Source: Adiantum capillus-veneris
Taxonomy: Eukaryota > Streptophyta > Polypodiopsida > Polypodiales > Pteridaceae
Length of the DNA stretch: 64,000 nt
Direction: 5' to 3'
Assembly: GCA_014529385.2 (NCBI GenBank)
Contig: CM043962.1
Coordinates: forward strand, 37,725,098-37,789,097
Positions within the stretch are counted from its first letter, which is position 1. Each line of letters opens with the position of its first letter. This document shows positions 24,069 through 34,800 of this stretch, one piece after another. The notes below the pieces were generated by a model. That model saw only the letters and a list, made by a program, of their open reading frames with translations. It was not told where the DNA came from and ran no database searches. The position numbers were made by a program, and so were the translations under genes.

Positions 24069-24069
24069 G
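24030..24069. repeat. (GA)n array beside a host splice acceptor
   Basis: GA repeat with one T, directly after the G-rich 5' end of LINE A6. It ends 22 bases before the acceptor AG at 24090-24091. Confidence 0.95.
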
Positions 24070-24091
24070 CGCTGAAATGATAATCATTCAG

Positions 24092-24248
24092 GTTAGTGCT
24101 GATGTCTGCAACCTTTGACTGTGACTTTTATAAAGACTATTTCAAGGACCTTGATAGAGGAGAAAGAGTGGAAATTATACCTATTTCTGGTTCAAGTGTG
24201 GATAGTAGCTCTGTTCCTTACAAATGTGAAGTTAGCTACGTGGAGGAT
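24092..24248 (+). CDS. DExH8: Helicase exon with motif III
   Basis: Begins with one base of a split codon after the acceptor CAG, then LVLMSATFDCDFYKDYF. Ends GAT before donor GTAAGT. It is the first exon visible; its acceptor lacks a pyrimidine tract. Confidence 0.85.
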
Positions 24249-27200
24249 GTAAGTGCTTGTTGTTTTAAATCACTGAGGCTGGTTAGGATGTCAGCTGTTG
24301 AAAATTATCAGCTCACAATCTTTTTGTCTCTACCTGGATATCTGCAACTCTTTCGCCTTGACAATGTGTTGCTCTTCCATATAGGTGGCGGCGATGTTAG
24401 GTGACGACAAAACTGCCTGTTTCATTTCAGAACTCACCTCGTCTTCAAGCGATGAAGTAATACACTTAGATCAGCAGATGCATAAGATGATTACTAGCCT
24501 GGTTAGTCATCTTCATGAAGAAGAAAGTGATTGGAAGAAAAACATTCTCATTTTCCTGCCAACCTATAAAGCGCTTGAAGAGCAATGGTCTCATCTGAAA
24601 AGCAGGGGACTAAAATTGAAAGTATTTGTTCTGCACAGTAGCATTGATATGGACCATTCCTTGCAGGCAATGGAAGTTTCGCCTCAAATGAGAAAGGTAC
24701 CGTAATATTAATTTCCTGCATGGAACCTGGAACCTTGTCCTATTCTTTTTATGGTCTGGTAAGTGTCTTGCACAGCATTATAGCCCATCTGGCTGTCAGC
24801 ATTACAGCGGCACTTCAGTCCTCCCAAAAGCTGGTTCAAAGACAAATGATTAACTAATAAAGTTTGTCCCAATTCTTTTGATATAAAGCTTGCTGAGGGG
24901 GATTAAAAAATTTTAATTCATTAACGCAAGATCACAACCTTGAAGGATTTCAAACACAACATCAAGCCCAATAACCTAACCCTCCTATAAAACTCACTCC
25001 TTGGAACAGCTAATAGAAAAACATTTAGAAAAAGTGAGTAAACTGATTGACATGCGCTTGTGGTTCTTCATTATTGGTAGCTGTAGATCTTGAAAGGCAT
25101 TTCATGTGCTCGACAAGCTCTCATCCCCTTTGGGACTTACTTCAGTCAAGATAAAGTTATTCAACTATAATTAGATCTTCATTCAACTATAGTTAGATCT
25201 TTACCGATTCTAATACCAAAGAATGATCCCAGATTTTTGAGTCTTACTTCAAGATCAGAATTCTAGGAGTACTTTTTGATTGTTACTGCAGAGTCAAATA
25301 TCAGAAGTACAATTGGATTATTTCTGCAACGCATGTGGTTCGTTCAGACAATAGAGGAGAGCGTGCTGGTCAATAAAGTATATTAATTTGTTCGTCAACA
25401 AATTATGGCATGTCTTTTGATCTGGAAAAACTTTAGTTGGCTGTCGTGCTCTTTGATTGCGTACTTGTGCTCAACAAAATTTGGCTGTTTAGAAATTGTA
25501 TGCAAAATGACTCACATTGACATGCATACATAAAACCTACATGAATTTTGGTCCATTAGGTGATTGTAAAATGTGTCTCTAAGTGTGGTTTCACTGAAGG
25601 AAAAAATGTGTGTGTGCGTGCGCGCACATGCAGCGTGTGTGATAAGGATCAGTTGGGAGCTGCTCCTGTCTCTCCTAGATGCAGCGCTGATGATGTCTTG
25701 TGTTCTCGTGGATCTCCCTCTCCCTTTTATGTGTGCCTGGGGCAACGTAGCTACTAGCACCTTAGTTCCATCAAGTGATGATGTGTGCATGAAGAAGATC
25801 ATATTATCTGGATGTTGTGAGCGCTTGGAGGATAGCATAAGGATCGATAGGGAGGTGCTGTTATCTCTTCATATGGGTCTCTTGAGTATAGGCATGATGA
25901 ATCCTCTCTAGCAAAGCCTGTGGGGAATAAGCCTGCGTCAACCCGTCTCTGGATGCATTTTTAAGTCTTCGAGCCCTGATAGAGAAGGTGATCCTAAGAT
26001 ATACATGGAGTCAGATACTGCCGCCATATATACTTGATATTGAATAGCAATCTCCCCTATTTGTAGGTGAGGTATGAAAGAGCATAAGTGAGTCCCCTCT
26101 TAAGTGCATAACATTTTGTAGGGGGTGCCCTATAGATGCTGTGGATCGTCCTCCTATGACTCAGAACTCAGTACAAACTCTCAATAGTGAAAAGCAATCT
26201 CCTTCTCATTGTCGGTGAGGTATGAAAGATCATAAGTGAGTCCCCTCTTTAAGTGCATAATATTTTGAAGTGCCTGTAGATGTTTGGGAGTTCTTCCTAT
26301 GATTCAGAAATCAGACCTCTGTATCTGAGATGTTCGACTCTATTCCTTGTCGTACTATAAATAATCTGCCACCTCTTCTATGTATTACTTGACTTGATCT
26401 TTAAAGAAGGTAATTACGAACACACATTGGGATAGGCATGTAGATACTTGAACACCACATGCTTCGTGATTCAAGCCTGTACAAGACTAGAATTACATGA
26501 ATCACTAGTCCTAGGCTTTGGCTCCGACAATTGATTGTGCTCAATGAATTATGCAAAGAGGGCTATGTAGGGGTTCTCTGTAGTATTAATGGATTTTTTT
26601 TGAACATGGTGTGGACAAGGTGACAAAGGTGCCAATACAAGATCCACTAGGCTTTCCGGCCAATTATTATATTTTTGAAATTAGCTGGGTCAAGTTGATT
26701 CCCTGTTCGATGCGCATTGTGGTGAATCTATTGTATGCTTGGTACAGCTGTCAAATATGTATGATCATATGATTTCCCTTAGTGTAGATCCATTTGGGCT
26801 CTTTTTACTGTGTCAACTGAAACTTTAGAGCTGTGGGGTGCGGCTCAGCTGGCTGTCGGTTGGTCAGATACTTTGGACCTCCACTCAGTAAATGAGTTTC
26901 AAAGTAAGGGATCCTCAGTAGGTGTCACAGTGCTCCTCCATGGGAGATGACTCCATGCCACATCTGTATCCCCAAGACTTGTTTCACCCCAGGCTCCTTT
27001 AGACCCCTTGTTAGCATTTGAGTGATATAGGGAGATAATCAGCTACCACCAAGGTCCAATGCACCTCTAGGTAGTCTTTGTTTCCTGGGAGCAACTTTTA
27101 AGCATCTTATTACTAAATCTCGCTTTTTATATGCGCTGAGTCTTAGATTTTTGTGAATGCAGGTGATATTAGCAACAAATGTGGCAGAGTCATCAGTAAC

Positions 27201-30200
27201 CATTAAAGGTGTATCTTATGTCATTGATACATGCCTCTCCTTGGAAATTTACTGGGACAATGAGAGGAGAAAACAGTTACCGCGACTGGTTTGGGTCTCC
27301 AAGTCCCAGGTAATAAATTGTTGGCTCCCTTCTCTATGAACCTATTAAACAATCTTTGCTACTTCATAGGGAAAGTCTCCTCTATGATGCTTATATTATT
27401 TTGGATTGATGCTATCTTTGGGGGTTTGCTTGGGCAGGCAGACCAGCGAAAGGGGCGGACAGGCCGTACTTGCGATGGTCAGGTGTTTCGTTTGGTTCCA
27501 AGACAAAGGTTTTATAGCTTTATGGAGTTTGAGAAACCAGCTATACAGCTTCTGTCTTTAAGGGAGCAAGTTTTGACAATCAGCTGTTCAGAGTCGAAAG
27601 TCATCAATGATCCAAAAGGTGAATGACGGGAGTTAAAAAGATCCTTAAAGTCTTGTGGGTCTTATGAACTTTTACATGGATGCTAAAATCTGTGGTTTTG
27701 AATGGTATCTTTGCAGTTTTTTTCTCTAAATCCATGACTCCACCACCTGAGACTACTGTCCAAAGTGCCTTGGTTGCACTGCAACATGCAGAAGCGCTAA
27801 AGCCATCACTGCAGAGAGGAAAGCTTCTTCCAACACATTACGGGAAACTGCTTGCAAGCTTGCCCTTATCCTTGGAGTCTGCCATGTTAGTAGTCAAAGG
27901 TGGCCAGCTAGGGTTGCTTAGAGAGACTGCGGTACTAGCCGCTTTAATGGATTCAAGCCCCTTCCCAATTGTCCATCCATTTGGCCATGACATTCAGGTT
28001 GGATTTTTAATGGGTTTGTTTTGTTTTTTTCTGTCCATGTCCAAGGGCAATCTATAAACGCTGTCATGTTTTTGAAATGCAGTATCAGAGATTTTTGGAA
28101 CGGTTTTACCAGCGAAGAGAATGTTCGCAAGGGGAATCAAAAACTTTCTCCTATATCTCTGTTCTACTAGCAAATTTGCAAGCATTTGAGTTTTGGCAGT
28201 CCGTCATGAAGGTAGGTGGTTATCTTGATTTTTTTCTAAAGTTTGTAGTTATATTGGTCAGCAATGAACATGTTGGTGCATTGTTTTCAAAAAAGTTAAC
28301 CTTCAAGCAAAGCAAAAAAGCAAATACCTAGGCCCCAAGAGTTCTGAATACAAAGAGCCAATGAGGTAGCAGAGACGTGATATAGTTGTCATTGTGGAGG
28401 TAGCGATGAGGTGTGTAGTCCTTCAGGTAGCTGACTTATTTTGTCATGTCAAATCTTGCCCTTTCCTTTAAAGGTGAATCTGGGCTTGTCCTGGATTCAT
28501 CTAGGTATATTTTTTAGTTGCATAGCGGACATGCAAACTTCACATTGTGAAGTTTTCGTCTGCGTTGTGACCAGTTGATATTGTGCTAATTCTATCTATC
28601 TTTTGTGGTGCGTATGCTTTGTCAGCTACCTCATTTTTGTGCTAATTTTTCCAATTTAATACTTCTTTTGTGTTAGGCTTCATTATTGCTGAGTTTGCCC
28701 TTGATCTCCAGAGTCGTGACAGAAACTCAGTACGCTGAACTTTGTATTGATGTATGCTCATGGGCACTGACAACATTAGTGGGGATGTCGTGGCATTTAG
28801 TCAATACTATGGATGATGGAGCTGATGGTTATATTGTGGGTGACTACCATGGGTCTATACCTTTGAGGGTGAATTTGGGCTTGTCTTGGATTCATCTAGG
28901 TATATACAAATCTTGCCCAGATTATGGGTGGTCAGTGCAAAACTCCTGTCTGAAGACACTTCTGCATCTGGTACACCACCCAATACCAACCAATATGATG
29001 TGTATCTCTGTGCATTCCTTATTCCTATTCTCTAGTCACATTGGCAAAGGTACTCTCTAAAGGCTCCCCTCTTTATGCATATGACCATATCTGCGACACT
29101 GGGCTAGGCTGAGACTTGGGTCTGGTGATTTGGTCCCCATCTTCTGTTCCATGTGTTGCTTGCTTAGGGTCGCCACATCAACAGCATGTCACATTCCCCT
29201 CTCCTAACGAAGAGTAATTATCCTAGCTTACACCTGCGTACACAAAAGTCAACTGACATTGTTAATAGTTACCATCCCACGCCATCATGTAACAACATTG
29301 AATGACTAGACATTTATCATTGCACAAAGAGAGAATGCTAGCAGCTGCAATTATTCATCTCTTGACTCACAATGTCAAAGAGTAATGACATGGTTCTGTA
29401 TACAGCATGTCCAGCACACACACAAAGTTGAGTGTTCGTTTTTTTTTTTTGTTGGCGGGTGCAGGATAAGCAACGCTTGGAGAAGTTAATAAGCCATGCT
29501 GCTCATTTGAAGAAAAAGGACTCTACTGAGTATGTTTTAACAGAAGTAGGGGAGGAGCAACGCTGGTGCACACAACATTGTCTCTCTCTTTCTGCACTGC
29601 AGGCTACTGCAGAAATCAGTAGGTGACTCACAGGCCATCTTGTCAACTGTCGTCGCTGCTTTCATAAGTCCGTTACTTATTTAACATCATTATGAGCTTT
29701 TGACAGGCTACAATGTCATTGAAAAGATACACCTTTACAGGCCAACATTTCTCAGTGAAGCTCAGGGGGCCCCAACATATTACATGGCATATGACTTTCA
29801 TCACTGCTGTGAGTTCTACCCGGATGAAGAGAACCTTACTGATAAAATTATTTTACTTGAGGATCAACTGCCTGATGGTGAATCAGGAATTTGTTCGGGG
29901 AGGCAGTATGTTTCAGAGCAACAATTCCACTATCCAGACCAGATTGATCTACTCAGAAACTTGATTGGACAGGTATTCCCTGATAATTTCTTATCATTTA
30001 ACTTAGGCCGGAGGCGGATGTCGTTTTGAATTGTGGCCAACTTGGCGCTTCTATACTTGTGATTTGCTATCAATAAGAATAGCTTTCCTACCGTGCTCAG
30101 CCTGTGAAAAGACCCTCTGATCTGGCGGTTTCAGGTGCTAAGCCACTTCCCTCAAGAGGGTTTGGTCATGGATAATGACGAAGATGAACCACTGGGTGAT

Positions 30201-31215
30201 GAACCCACTCTATGCAGATATTTTCAACGAGGAGCATGCACGAGGGGCACTGAATGCCATTTTGCTCACGACTTCACGGCCAAACGATCAGTCTGTAAAT
30301 ACTTCATGACTGAACATGTGAGAGTCGAAAACTCTGAAGTGAATAGTCTACCTTACTCAAATTAATGTTCCTGTTGTTTTTTTCAGGGTTGCCGGTATGG
30401 AGAATTGTGCGAGTTCCGACATCCTGGAAGCTCTGAGATATTACCAATACAGGAGTCTTCTGTCGTGTTTGAAGGAAGTCTCCCGTCAGATAGGGATTTA
30501 TTGAGCCTGTGGCCTCTATCTGAAAAGGGAATGATATTTATCTATGGAGAAGAGGATTTCTCTTTTACATGGAATTTGTCCCAATACTATCCATCAAATT
30601 GTTTACTGGCTACATCTAGCAACGAAGATGAATGCATGCATCTGAAAACTGAAACAGCTATAAAACAAAGGGTGAACCAACTGTCTGAAGCAGGCGTAGA
30701 AATTAAGTGGGGCTTGGAGCTGCATTCTTTACCCTCAGATCGTTGGGAAAACATCTCTTGTGTGCTTTGGACAATCAAACGAGATAAACCAGATGATGAA
30801 TCTCTGGCAAAGAGACTGCTGGATTTCTTTTCTTCTCTTAGTGTCATTTTGTTATCAGGATGTCGTGCAGACATAGCGCTGATTTTGACAATGTACAATG
30901 ATCAATATTCAAGATATCAGGTCTCCTGTCAGGCTTTACTTCTCTTATTATGGTAAGCTTTTGCCTTTTTATTGCTGGAGATGAATTCTTACTTTTAATT
31001 CGACTTTGCAGGTCGAACGTCTGGCGAGGAACTGCTTTTTTTTCTTAGAACAATCGATACCGTTTGACAGTATGACATTTGGTGTCTATCCACACCTTGA
31101 AACGTATGCTTTTGGCGAACCCAGACCTGTAACTTATTTGTTTGAGCTGAAGCCACCTTCAGCAGGGCAACATGGAGACTACTTCTGGCTGCTTCAGCAG
31201 GCTTTTAATGACTAA
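24092..31215 (+). CDS. DExH8: DExH-box RNA helicase with CCCH zinc fingers
   Basis: Eleven exons, joined in phase by GT/AG introns, encode about 848 residues to a TAA at 31213-31215. Order: motif III (LMSAT), HELICc with motif V (VILATNVAESSVTI) and motif VI (QRKGRTGR), helicase-associated region, two CCCH fingers, and a C-terminal Rossmann-like region. This arrangement matches the plant DExH8/CCCH protein class, a putative RNA helicase; I read it as an ortholog. Motifs I and II (about the first 200 residues of the family) are absent upstream, where LINE A6 and (GA)n begin. All eleven exons are free of stops, which argues for a living gene continuing leftward through a long intron. Confidence 0.88.
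24385..24696 (+). CDS. DExH8: Helicase exon, start of HELICc (motif IV)
   Basis: Phase 0. It contains ILIFLPTYKALEEQW (motif IV) and VLHSSIDMDHSLQAM. Ends QMRK before donor GTACCG, joining VILATN in the next exon. Confidence 0.88.
24697..27162 (+). other. Host gene intron, 2.47 kb
   Basis: Donor GTACCG, acceptor TGCAG at 27158-27162. No transposon recognised. A partial direct repeat lies at 26065-26268. The open frames within it (for example 25512-25911) show no domain. Confidence 0.82.
26065..26268 (+). repeat. Direct repeat pair inside the intron
   Basis: Two copies of about 54 bp (26065-26117 and 26214-26268), each beginning GGTGAGGTATGAAAGA and ending in a TTTTG motif. Confidence 0.8.
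27163..27309 (+). CDS. DExH8: Helicase exon with motif V
   Basis: VILATNVAESSVTIKGVSYV is motif V of DEAH helicases; ends VWVSKSQ before donor GTAATA. Phase 0 at both ends. Confidence 0.92.
27438..27618 (+). CDS. DExH8: Helicase exon with motif VI
   Basis: ADQRKGRTGRTCDGQVFRLV is the arginine-finger motif VI. Ends one base into a codon, donor GTGAAT. Confidence 0.92.
27717..27997 (+). CDS. DExH8: Helicase-associated (HA2-type) exon
   Basis: Starts with two bases completing Val, then FFSKSMTPPPETTVQSALVA. It carries the winged-helix/HA2-like stretch with GKLLASLPLSLESAMLV. Phase 0 end, donor GTTGGA. Confidence 0.88.
28083..28211 (+). CDS. DExH8: Exon after the HA2 region
   Basis: YQRFLERFYQRRE through LLANLQAFEFWQSVMK, donor GTAGGT. 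Phase 0 at both ends. Confidence 0.87.
28212..29464 (+). other. Host gene intron, 1.25 kb
   Basis: Donor GTAGGT, acceptor TGCAG ending at 29464. It contains a repeated block of about 38 bp (28472-28510 and 28867-28905). No coding exon is needed between the flanking exons. Confidence 0.78.
28472..28905 (+). repeat. Direct repeat pair inside the intron
   Basis: Two copies of about 38 bp, 395 bp apart, both containing TTGGGCTTGTC or TCTGGGCTTGTC and GGATTCATCTAGGTATA. Confidence 0.78.
29465..29618 (+). CDS. DExH8: Exon, linker after the helicase core
   Basis: DKQRLEKLISHAAHLKKKDS to ALQATAEI plus one base of a split Ser codon. The donor is GTAGGT at 29619; the next GT at 29623 would leave the wrong phase. 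Confidence 0.83.
29707..29972 (+). CDS. DExH8: Exon, linker before the zinc fingers
   Basis: Two bases complete Ser, then YNVIEKIHLYRPTFLSE. Ends NLIGQ before donor GTATTC. Phase 0 end. Confidence 0.86.
30135..30317 (+). CDS. DExH8: Exon with the first CCCH zinc finger
   Basis: The first finger is CRYFQRGACTRGTECHFAH, spacing C-x7-C-x5-C-x3-H. The second begins at CKYFMTEH and is cut by the intron. Confidence 0.92.
30387..30920 (+). CDS. DExH8: Exon with the second CCCH finger and C-terminal fold
   Basis: GCRYGELCEFRH completes the second finger (C-x8-C-x5-C-x3-H). GMIFIYGEEDFSFTWNLSQ, then CLLATSSNEDE, follow. These resemble the first strands of a Rossmann-type methyltransferase (BMT5/DUF2431-like), an inference only. 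Donor GTCTCC. Confidence 0.87.
31012..31215 (+). CDS. DExH8: Last exon of the helicase gene
   Basis: VERLARNCFFFLEQSIPFDS to the stop TAA at 31213-31215. Acceptor GCAG at 31008-31011. Confidence 0.9.
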   Translation, partial: VERLARNCFFFLEQSIPFDSMTFGVYPHLETYAFGEPRPVTYLFELKPPSAGQHGDYFWLLQQAFND

Positions 31216-31666
31216 ACACAAGTAAAACTTTTTTTGAAAGTGTGTACAAGGACAGATCGTTACTGACTAGTGAGAGTAGAGTTGAGCAACTTTAGTGCAT
31301 GACCACAAACAAGTGGTGGTAGATTTGATGGGGTTCTCAACATTAGGGATAATGTGTGTGTATTTGGACAGGTTGCACATGACTTTTCAAGGTGCTCAAA
31401 GCTACTCAGCTTGTGCACGGGCTTGTGACATCGTTGTTCCTGTGGCAGTTAGCGAATGGAGCTATGGAAACTTGCTGGCTCCTACATTCTCTTTGCTTGC
31501 TTGGTTATGTAGGTTTGAATTCAGTTAGCCTGGCAATTTTCTCTCTCTGTATTTTCCTCTGGAGCCATGGCTGTAAATGAATACCAGAGATGTTCAATTG
31601 CAGCCATTGCTGAGAATTAGTGGTAATCTTAAATGTACTCCAGACCTTGTTATTTCACGAGTGTGA

Positions 31667-31668
<2 letters not shown>
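31216..31668 (+). other. Probable 3' UTR and downstream DNA of the host gene
   Basis: No gene or repeat seen. No AATAAA was found by eye, so the cleavage site is unknown. It ends at a (CT)n array with a LINE A fragment. Confidence 0.55.

Positions 31669-31710
<42 letters not shown>
31669..31710. repeat. (CT)n microsatellite upstream of LINE A7
   Basis: 42 bases of CT ending exactly at the truncated 5' end of A7. Confidence 0.96.
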
Positions 31711-31712
<2 letters not shown>

Positions 31713-31811
31713 GTTATTTTGTTACTCTGACTTTGTATCAGATCCTCCACTTCGTAACTTTCGGGTCTCATAGGTCATTATGGCCTTTTGAAGACGTTAA
31801 TATAACATTTC

Positions 31812-31814
<3 letters not shown>
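31711..31814 (+). mobile_element. LINE A7, 104-bp 3'-end fragment
   Basis: Only the conserved LINE A 3' terminal block and the CATTT tail. (CT)n flanks it on both sides. Confidence 0.9.

Positions 31815-31895
<81 letters not shown>
31815..31895. repeat. (CT)n microsatellite between LINE A7 and A8
   Basis: About 80 bases of CT, touching the A7 tail and the truncated 5' end of A8. Confidence 0.97.
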
Positions 31896-31898
<3 letters not shown>

Positions 31899-34800
31899 AC
31901 CGTGCTATAATGGCCTCACATCAGTGGATACAGGTGGGAGACAGCCTACAGACAGGAGACACGCTCAGAGCACAGAGGGTGGGGCTCGGGGGGAGTGGCA
32001 ATGTTATTTAGAGAGGACCTGCAGCCACTGATACATATAGTCCGCAGGGACGAGCAGGCTAGGTACATGTGGGTGAGATTGAAAGCAAAGACAGGCAGAT
32101 ACCTCTATCTAGCTATTTGCTACTTTCCCCCAAGTACATCAGTTTATGCATCACCCAGAGGACAGTCCCCTTTCTCTATTTTAGATGATGACATATGGGA
32201 ATTCTCTAGGGACGGTGACATTATCATCCTAGGGGACTTCAATGCCAGGACTGCCCATCACCAGGCAGTGTTTTATGATACTTTAGAGGAGATGCTAAGA
32301 GAGCTAGATGTGGTAGAGACGGGCCTTTCCAGACTATCACACGATGTGGAATGTACTGAGTATGGGCGACACCTAATAGACATGGGCACTGCACATGGAT
32401 TGGCCATCTTGAACGGCCTATAGAGATTTCCTGCTTCGGAAGGTTTTACATGCTTCCCACACAGACATGGAGCCAGCACAGTAGACTATGTCATGGCACA
32501 GTCGAATCTCATCTCTAGTATCCAGGATCTCACAGTTGAGCCCAGACCGATCGGGGTGGCAGTGGATCATGCTCAGGTGTCGATGACCATCTCGTTCCAG
32601 TTCAGGGTAGCACACAGGCCACGAGTGGTAGCCCCTACTCGCTACACATTCACATGGGAGACGGATTCTGTATACATGGACGGAATCTAGAGACGCCTAT
32701 GCACTGAGGACCCGGGGCGACCTCTGGAAGAGCTAACTACTATACTAACACAGACATTACATGAGGCAGCAGCAAAAGCATACCCACACACCCAGCCTGA
32801 GCATAGCCGTCGATCAGGGAGCATGTCTCAGTACAGTAGGTACGATGAGGAGTGCCGCAAGACTAGAGCCAGACTTTAGAGGGAGGTGTTGTTGGGGGAC
32901 GTCACTCACAGACAGACACAGATTGACTTCCGACGCCTAGTGCGGCGGAAGAAGAGCGCTTTTTTGGCTAGACATGAGAAGGATCTATATCAACTATTCT
33001 TGAGTCAGGACTCACGTGAGGCGTGGCGGCTCTTTCATGAGCAGTCCCCCCCCCCCCCCCCCCCCCTCTCTTGCTATTTCCTCCATAGAGACCTGGGGGC
33101 AATACGCATCATCTTTGTACACAGTACCTAGACAGCTGGCCCTTCCCAACCCCCCCGATGCATGCCCACATGCATGTGTCTTTTTCACCGCTGAGATGGT
33201 GAAGAAAGCTATTGACAGGATGAAGACTGGGAGAGCATATGATCATGATGGCCTAGTCGCTGAGCATTTCATGCATGCCAAAGACCTACTAGCAGAGCTT
33301 CTAACAGTTATGTTTAATTGGGCCATGTGTGAGGGCCTACCAGACTCTTGGAGCCTATCTACGATCGTACCTATCTTCAAATCAGGAGACCCCATGGAGC
33401 TTGGGAATTATTGCACTATTATGATTGGGCACACACTGGCACGGTTGTATGCATCCATTCTGGAGCAACAGCTGAGTAGATGGGCGGAGAGGGAAGGGAT
33501 ACGTGCAACTGGGCAGGCAGGATTCAGGAGAGGATTCTCTACTCTTGACCATATCCTAACACTCAGGGCCATCATCGAAGAAGGCAGAGCTCATGGGAGA
33601 CGGATGTATTGTAGCTTTGTGGACTTCCACAAAGCTTTCGACACGGTACCCAGAGCTAGACTAATGCGCAGACTACAGGAAATGGGAGTACCCACAGAAC
33701 TCATTTGGGGGATCATGGCATTGTACAGATCAGTAGTAGGACATGTACGCACCCCGGAGGGACTTTCTACATCGGTTCACTCCACTATTGGGGTGAAGCA
33801 GGGCTGCCCTCTCTCTCCTACTCTTTTCGGTATGCATGTGGATGAGGTTTCTGACTACATTGACAGCAATGGAGATAAAGGTGCTCAGTTGGCAGTGACA
33901 TGGATTCCACTTTTGTTATATGCTGATGACATAGTGTTGATCTCCAAATCCCGAGAAGGAATGCAACGTCAATTGGATGCTTTGCATACGTTTGCCCACG
34001 AAAGTGGTTTGTCTGTCAACCTGGGTAAAACCAAGGTTATGGTGTTTAATACCATCCCACAGTGGATCAGGAGGTCAGCACCTATATTCACATACGGCCA
34101 GGAGACTGTGGAGTACACAGACGCTTACACTTACCTTGGAGTGGTTTTTAGCGGACCTGCATTCTCACTCAGAAGAGCAGCAGAGACTAGACTTACTAGA
34201 GCCCACGCAGCATTGGGTAGATTGGAGAGGATGTGTTCGCAGGTTCAGTTTCAGGAGCCTCGGACGAAGCTCTGGCTCTTTGACACCTTGGTGGCTTCAG
34301 CATTGCTCTATGGGGTTGAGATATGGGGACCTTCACTAGATCACCACGGGAGGCCGGGTCGCTCAGACGGATGGGGGAACATGGAGAAACCTCTCGTCTC
34401 TATGATCTCGCGGCTCATTAGAGCCAAGGCATCAGTACCACGGGCCATTATCCGAGCAGAGCTAGCGGCCCCCCACTAGTGGTAGAGGCGCTCACCAGAT
34501 CAAGTCTCCTTCATAAATCGCACATGGGAACTTCCCAGAGACAGATATGCTCGCATAGCACTTGAGTCCTCTTGACAGTTAGCCATACAAGGAGATACAA
34601 CATGCTGGTATGGGGAGATGACATCATGGTTTCAGGCACATGGGTTCAGCATAGACAGGCTACCACCATTCCAGTACTCATTGGATGCACCATCTCTCAT
34701 TCTTACACAGTCGGAGATCACCAAGCTCATCCGCCAAGACGTGACCGAGCTAGACACCAGGAGGACATGGATACAACCAGCACAAGAACTGGGCACGAAG

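Noticed and set aside
25512-25911. Open frames on both strands in the host gene intron
   Set aside because: Flanking exons join in phase without them and no domain is seen.
28686-29060. 124-residue open frame as an extra exon of the helicase gene
   Set aside because: It contains an intronic direct repeat, has no family motif, and exons at 28211 and 29465 join well without it.
29618-29626. Donor at 29623 for the host gene exon
   Set aside because: It leaves two spare bases and a frameshift into the next exon; GTAGGT at 29619 restores the frame.
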